From: Blasia pusilla
Taxonomy: Eukaryota > Marchantiophyta > Marchantiopsida > Blasiales
Reading direction: 5' to 3'
Assembly: GCA_050084515.1 (NCBI GenBank)
Contig: CM114273.1
Coordinates: forward strand, 5,580,001-5,644,000
DNA: 64,000 nucleotides
Within the stretch, counting starts at the first letter, position 1, and the number at the start of each line of letters is the position of its first letter. Positions 58,932-64,000 of the stretch are shown piece after piece. The translations under genes were made by a program, and so were the position numbers. Below the pieces are notes generated by a model, which saw nothing but the letters and a program-made list of their open reading frames with translations, ran no database searches and was not told the origin of the DNA.

Positions 58932-59063
58932 TTGCGAGTCGTCGCCTTTTCTCAGATCTCCTCCTCGCCTCTTGCGTTCCTCCTCGGCGTCGCGGTCTTC
59001 TGGCTACCTTGAGTTCTCCCCAAACGTCCAGATCTTCAACGACCCCAAGTTCGCGCTCATCAA

Positions 59064-59081
59064 GGAATTGCTCTAATACCA
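59064..59081 (-). other. Primer-binding site of the chromovirus (tRNA-iMet type)
   Basis: TGGTATTAGAGCAATTCC on the minus strand, two bases inside the 5' LTR, is one mismatch from the TGGTATCAGAGC that complements the 3' end of plant initiator tRNA-Met. Confidence 0.88.
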
Positions 59082-59083
59082 CG

Positions 59084-60107
59084 TGTCGTGCGCCTACTCT
59101 CCTTGAACGTTAATCTTGTTTGTTGCGGAAGCGTGCGTTCAGTTGGTCACGCTCTCAACGATGATCTGCATCCAAACACGCACTTCGGTTAGTCGGGTCT
59201 TGGATCAATCGCGAGGGATTACTTTCCGAGTTCTCGTCTCGGACTCTCTCTTCAAGCTCAACCTTCCTAGTTTCGCGGTTTCCAATACGGGCAAGTCTCG
59301 AAAGACTTGGGACAGACTTTCTGGTCGGTTCAGGAACCTGAAACGGCGTCTCGATCCTAGCGGTTCCAACTGTCCGATGAACATCCAATGAGTTCCTCAC
59401 CAAGACTCGCACGAAGTGAATCTGGTTGGAATCCAAGTGTGGCGTACAAAGTCCACTCCTTGGATCAGGTTTGGGTTTCGGGTTTCGCGCCAAACTCCCG
59501 TTTCATCCGTGCCTCAAAGCGCCGTTTGGCGCCCAAAGTGGGGTTTCGTTTCCCGAGACATCTCAGAGAAGGTACTCCCCTTACTAGTACTTCTGGGGAT
59601 CTCCGGGGCCCCCTACATTTAGGAAAGACACCGGGCCCCTCCATTGGCCCTCAACCCGATTGCTCTCTGAATCGTTTTCGGCCAATATCTCAGCCTGTAC
59701 TTATGCGTTTGCTGAGATCTTTGGTGCGTTGGAAGCGTCTTAAGATCAGCTTTCTAACGCGCCCTTACTTGTCCCGAACGCATCTCGGAGCTCAACGTTA
59801 TGGTCCTAAACACAGTCAGATTCTCCCAAACGCTAGTCATGTTCCAAACTGGTTCTCACCTCTTTGGCAACCAACCTCCAAGACTCAACTCATCTCAAGT
59901 CTCGGCTCGCGTTTGGTCTAGGTTTCCTGGTCGCGACCACTAACGCATGAAACGCACAACTCTGTTCCGCGTTTCGTCTCTTAGACTTTTCCAAGAGACT
60001 CTACCAAACGCCTCTCCAAAGCGCAAACCTCGCGGCGTGAGTTCCTTTGAGTTCTGATGTTTCGCTTGGCGCGTATTTGGTGTTATTTTGTTATGAGGGT
60101 CGCGACA
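59084..60107 (-). repeat. Chromovirus 5' LTR
   Basis: It pairs with 52730-53759. It contains the promoter side of the element (minus-strand transcription). Bounded by TGTCG/CGACA termini. Confidence 0.93.
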
Positions 60108-60112
60108 GTTTG
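60108..60112. repeat. Target-site duplication, right (GTTTG)
   Basis: Identical to 52725-52729. Confidence 0.93.
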
Positions 60113-60812
60113 GGACATGAGACGAAGAGCAAGACGGTGATCGTTACCACGAGGCTTCTTGTCGGAGTCCTCCTGGGTTGTAGGCTCTATTTCAGAGGGC
60201 GTTTCGAAATTAACTCTGCCGCGCTTCGGTCTTGGCAATTCGGTGAACTCCCGTCCTTTTGTGAAGCCGAAGTATGTGGATGTTGCTTTGGGGCTGCTTT
60301 GCGTGGCGGGGTGACTTCGCGGCTTCCACTAGTAACCATTCCGCTCTTTCTTGGTAAGCGGACGGGAGTCACTTGTGTCCAATCCAGCGCCTCATCGGCC
60401 GTCAATTCCTGCTTATGAATATACAGATGGATTAAAAAAGGAGACAGAAGGACTTCGTGCTCAAATGAAGTGCTTCCAGCATTGCGCATACGTGCCCGTC
60501 CACAAAAGAAGTGAAGTCGACTCTCGGTGCTTCGGGGTCCAGGTGCTGATTCCAAAGCATAAAGCGCATCTTGACGAGCTTAATTGTCAGGTAGTAAGAA
60601 CGAGCAGGATAAAACAAAGTCATCAAATGCTTGCAAAATTGTCCAAACAATGGCGGAGATAGCGAAGTAGCCTTGTACCCATTCCTGCCAAGGCGATCAG
60701 ACGTTACACAACCGAGTGCCAACAAATCTTCGTGCTTTACCAGAAATTTGGTGTCATACTCATACTTTGGAGCGGCCGAGAGCATATAAGTGGCTCGCCA
60801 GTCATCTGGCAT
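60113..60812 (-). pseudogene. Unrecognised ORF downstream of integrase, 5' part, interrupted by the chromovirus
   Basis: A clear ATG at 60812 opens MPDDWRATYML, then SAAPKYEYDTKFL, LLALGCVTSDRLGRNGYKATS and YLTIKLVKMRFMLWN. A frame change near 60450 is needed to continue with FEHEVLLSPFLIHLYIHKQELTADEALDWTQV (frame 60555-60187), and another leads to the PTTQEDSDKKPRGND segment that joins 52724 across the insertion. I do not recognise the domain. It lies about 0.7 kb downstream of integrase on the same strand, where Tat/Athila-type elements carry extra ORFs; that assignment is inference. Confidence 0.6.
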
Positions 60813-60819
60813 CCATTGT

Positions 60820-61340
60820 TGTGGCTAAGTTTGATACCGAAGACCCCTTCTTCGAAACTTGGCTACTGTAGTCGAGAAAGCTCCTGAGCAGTTCTAACGC
60901 GTCAAGGTCCAATTTGCTTGAAAGAAAGTCGCCAAAGATCACCCCTCAAGCGCTTCGACTAACTCTGGTGACAGCTTGACCAAGGGCATGGCCGCACTCC
61001 GCACAATGGGCGTAGAGTCTTCACGAGGCATGATGGTAGGTTGATCTCGGTGAACGCCTAGCTTTGGTCTGCTACGCAACTTTGTGGTGACTCCGTCCAT
61101 GAAAATACTCGCCCGCTTCAGCAGGGACGCTTATATAGTCCAGGCATTATGCGGGTTCTTGGCCTTGGCGCCGAGACTGCAACAGTCGGTTTGGCGCTTC
61201 GCGCATCTGCGAAGCTGCAATACCCTCGCGCTTCGCTCTACTGCGAAGCTTCAGGCAGTCGCTCACCCCCTTCCCTCCGGTTTCAGTCCAGGTAGGGTTG
61301 AGGCTCATGATACCGCCAAAAATGCATCCCATTGACACGA
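60820..61340 (-). other. Spacer between integrase and the downstream ORF, with two short hairpins
   Basis: No motif was recognised. GCTTCGC-N6-GCGAAGC occurs twice in 54 bases (61196-61215 and 61230-61249), each a perfect 7-bp stem with a 6-base loop. Confidence 0.5.
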
Positions 61341-62466
61341 GTTGGGAGTGCTTCGCCTTGTAAGGTCCCCAACTGTAGTGATCCGTTATCATATATGGAC
61401 AATACCCGGTAGGGTCCCATCCAATTCATACAACAGCACAAGGTTCCCAACGCTTATAGATTGCGGCGGGAGATGTCGATCGTATCGTTGCTTGCGTTCA
61501 TTTTGCACACGTTTGGTCTGGCGTAAAGCCAACGTGCGTGCTTCCTCTCAGCGCAACTAAGGTCTCATTCCTTCCCTGGAAAACCTCGGCAACCGCCTCC
61601 GTTCTTGTTCCTTCCAACACTCGATAAGTGGGCAAAGCCCATTCAATAGGTGTTAAGTGATGAACGCCATAAGTCAGGAAGAACGGGGTATAGTCTGTAG
61701 TAACCTTCTTGGCTGTTTGGTATGCCCACAATGCAGCGGCGATTTTCATATCCCAGTCATAGGAATACGTAACCGTCAATCGATTCAATACCCGGCAGAT
61801 CAGGCCGTTAGATTTTTCAGTCAACCCGTTGGCTTTAGGGTTGTAGGGCGTGGTCTTCTGATGCTTAATGAGAAATTGTGACGTTAAAGACTCAATAGTC
61901 TGGTTCAGAAAATGGGTGCCTCGATCGCTTACTAATTCCAATGGGCAACCATACCGGGTGATAATCATTTCGTATAAAAATTTGGCCATAGCCTCACTAT
62001 CATCTTTATGCGTGGCCACCGCCTCCACCATCTTGGTACAATAGTCGGTAGCTATCAAAATATATTTTTGCCTTGTGTGGCGGGTAACGGCTGAAATAGG
62101 GCCCACAAAGTCCATACCCCATTTTTCAAAAGGAGCTAGCGGCATGATGGGTATCAAAGGCCACCTTGAGGTAGCCGTTGGTTGACCTGCTCTTTGGCAT
62201 GCATCACAACTTTGAATAAAGTTACCTACATCTTTGTACATAGTTGGCCACCAGTAACGTGCGGCCAAGATTTTCTTAATGGTTTTTTTAACAACGTAGT
62301 GTCCACCAGAATCAACCGCATGCATGGCTCTGATGACGTGGGGGATTTCTTTTGCTTCCAAGCATGGCCGATACTCTTCATCCGCACCTAATTTGAATAG
62401 TACCCCCTGACATATCTCATAGGGTCCTATCTTATGTAAAAATACTGCTCGTTCTTCTGCTGTCAT
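61341..62466 (-). CDS. Integrase region of Ty3/gypsy pol, copy 2 (intact catalytic triad)
   Basis: Frame 62466-61498 is open for 322 codons. An N-terminal zinc-binding module reads MHAVDSGGHY...(H-H) and SCDACQRAG (C-C). The rve core carries all three catalytic residues: Asp in KWGMDFVGPI, Asp in LVSDRGTHF and Glu in GLTEKSNGL. The integrase C-terminal part continues in the next frame after 61498 with a KQRYDRHLPP-like segment and ends near 61341. It inserts element cDNA into the genome. It is the downstream part of the polyprotein that begins at the right window edge. Confidence 0.9.
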
Positions 62467-63317
62467 AGTCGCACAGTAATTAAGAAACGCAAAATATCTT
62501 CATAAAAGGATTGGCACAACCGGTCCTCCGTGATCTGGAACAGGTCTTCATCGGGGAAGGTGTCATCCACAGATTGTGTGAGGTCCGCGTTCGTCATCCT
62601 TAACTGGGAAAGAAAATATGCAATGGTATGAACCTTGCCGGCACAAGTAATGACATCAAATGTGAATTCTTGGAGTAATGCAATCCCTCGCGCAATGCAA
62701 CCTGACATGTCCGCCTTAACCATTAATGGTCGGAGTGCAAAATGATCTACATGGAAGACAAACTCATACCCTAATAAATAATGACGGAACTTTTTGCACG
62801 AGAAGACCATGCCTAACGCCTCTCATTCAATAGTTTTACATTTCTGTTCAGTTGAAGATAGTTGCCGGCCTGCATAGTAAATCGGGAAATCGTGTTTGTT
62901 CTCATCTAGTTGGCTGAGCACTACTCCAATGGCAAACAAGGATGTGTCTACATATATGTGGAAGGGTTTGGTCCAATCGGGAGACCGAAGTATAGGAGCC
63001 TTTTCCAATGCTTCTTTTAAGGCTTCAAATTCCGCTTGGCAGGGTGGAATCCACTCCCATTTGATAGTTTTTTTAAGTAACGCGGTTAGGGCTCCTGCTT
63101 TCACCGCATAATCCCTAATAAACGGTCGCTAATATCCGACGTGTTCCAAGAACCCTCTCAATTCTTTGAGATTTGTAGGTGGTTCCAATGCAACGATTAT
63201 ATCCACTTTGGCCTTGTCAACTTCAATTCCTTGGGCCAAAACTCTGTGCCCCAACAAAATCCCTTGTTTCATGGCAATATACAATTTTTCCGGATGGAGG
63301 GAAAAATGCACTTTGCT
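62467..63317 (-). pseudogene. RT thumb and RNase H of pol copy 2
   Basis: On the minus strand HFSLHPEKLYIAMKQGILLGHRV and LKELRGFLEHVGY (63311-63129), then AEFEALKEALEKAPILRSPDW, YVDTSLFAIGVVLSQ and YYAGRQLSS (63104-62823), then MVFSCKKFRHYLLGYEFVFHVDHFAL (from 62810). Each block is open, but in-frame stops separate them: TGA near 63318, TAG after VGY near 63128, and TGA after KTIE near 62823. All three are present at the same places in copy 1 at 1-1534. Confidence 0.88.
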
Positions 63318-64000
63318 TCAACGAGCGAGGGTCGATTCTAATTTTTCCAAGTGTTTGGCTTCTGTACTGAAGATACAAAAGTCGTCTAGGAAAATTTCAA
63401 CAAACTTCCCGAGATACTCTTGGAAGATGGAGATCATTATCCGTTGGAAGGTGGCCGGCGCATTGCACAACCCAAAGGGCATCACACGATATGCAAAAGT
63501 TCCCCATTCCGTGGTGAAAGTTGTGAGGGGCCGATCTTTTTCTCTTATGGATACCTGGTTATAACCCGAGTATCCATCCAAAAAGGTACAACGCTCATGG
63601 CCGGCGACTTTGTCCAAAATGCTGTCAATGAAAGGTACGGGGTGATGGTCCTTTAAGGTGGCTGAATTCAATTTCCGATAATCCTGGCATACTCTCATTT
63701 TTCCCGTTTGCTTTTTGGGTACAATTACAATGGGCGACACCCACTCACTACTTAACACAGGATAAATTATTCCTGCTTCGAGACGCTGGTCAATTTCGTC
63801 CTTGACTAACAATGAGTACTTTGGGTTGAGGCGATACTGCCTCATCCGTATCGGGATCGCACCTTCTTTTAGATCAATCCAGTGTTTATCATACCGTGCT
63901 GGAATGCCTGTCATTTCATCCATGGAGTACGCAAACACATCCAAATACTCAAAAAATAAGTTTTTTTATACTTAATGAGTTTTTTTATACTACCGAGAGG
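63318..64000 (-). pseudogene. Reverse transcriptase of pol copy 2 (open RT palm)
   Basis: Frame 63944-63318 is open for 208 codons. It shows [75 protein letters not shown] and the catalytic FLDDF. This copy lacks the extra stop that interrupts copy 1 before DYRKLN. Homology to copy 1 ends near 63981: there GTTTTTTTATACT is repeated and sequence corresponding to about 1571-1587 is replaced, then the last eight bases (CCGAGAGG) match again. Confidence 0.9.

Larger units (their letters stand above)
52730..60107 (-). mobile_element. Complete chromovirus-type Ty3/gypsy retrotransposon, nested insertion
   Basis: Two LTRs (1030 and 1024 bp) bound a 5.3-kb internal region. A perfect 5-bp target duplication GTTTG lies outside, a tRNA-iMet-like PBS inside the right LTR and a purine tract inside the left LTR. 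The minus strand encodes, in order, gag, zinc knuckle, protease, RT, RNase H, integrase and a chromodomain; order and chromodomain define a chromovirus. Single-base indels interrupt the coding region many times, so it is not autonomous as read. Many of the same kind of indel also distinguish the two LTRs, so some may be sequence errors. The insertion splits a coiled-coil ORF. Confidence 0.93.

Noticed and set aside
1-64000. Right-edge pol copy as an assembly duplicate of the left-edge copy
   Set aside because: The two differ by about 3% including an extra stop in copy 1, too much for one locus assembled twice.
1-64000. tRNA or rRNA genes
   Set aside because: No T-loop GGTTCGA(A/T)CC box in a cloverleaf context and no rRNA-like conserved segment was found by eye.

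Overview
This is nuclear DNA from a streptophyte plant. The evidence is one spliced-looking gene of the plant S-protein-homolog (SPH) family, a Bet v 1-type exon, a cluster of pepsin-like aspartic protease relics, plant-type TATA boxes and polyadenylation signals, and a high load of LTR retrotransposons and a Helitron relic. I cannot name the species. One retrotransposon type carries a cytosine methyltransferase, an architecture published for charophyte algae, so a non-seed or early-diverging lineage is possible, but that is inference.

Layout. 1-3275: minus-strand gag-pol relic of a Ty3/gypsy element; its pol part recurs at about 97% identity in the same orientation at 62412-63981. 5465-15054: two 5' halves of one Ty3/gypsy family joined tail-to-tail, with LTRs in inverted orientation. 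The right half encodes gag with two zinc knuckles, protease, a DNMT3-like C5-cytosine methyltransferase and reverse transcriptase; the left half encodes reverse transcriptase, RNase H and part of integrase. This is the most notable object in the window. 15.3-16.7 kb: a degenerate gypsy reverse transcriptase and a degenerate Helitron N-terminal domain. 18.4 kb: a Bet v 1-like first exon. 19-36 kb: AT-rich DNA with an unidentified dispersed family (four copies), a second unidentified family (three copies), several two-unit tandem duplications and a 48-bp tandem array. 36.9-45.2 kb: a chromovirus LTR fragment followed by five broken aspartic protease copies, two carrying perfect fold-back hairpins.

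48.6-49.8 kb holds the only gene that looks intact: a secreted SPH protein (242 aa from two exons) with its own TATA box and polyadenylation signal. 52,730-60,107 is a complete chromovirus-type Ty3/gypsy element on the minus strand, with paired LTRs, PBS, PPT and a perfect 5-bp target duplication (GTTTG). It is inserted in an open reading frame that lies downstream of the pol gene occupying 61.3-64 kb, so this is a nested insertion.

Almost everything except the SPH gene is mobile-element or pseudogene material. No tRNA, rRNA or CRISPR locus was seen. All homology calls are from reading motifs; no database search was run.
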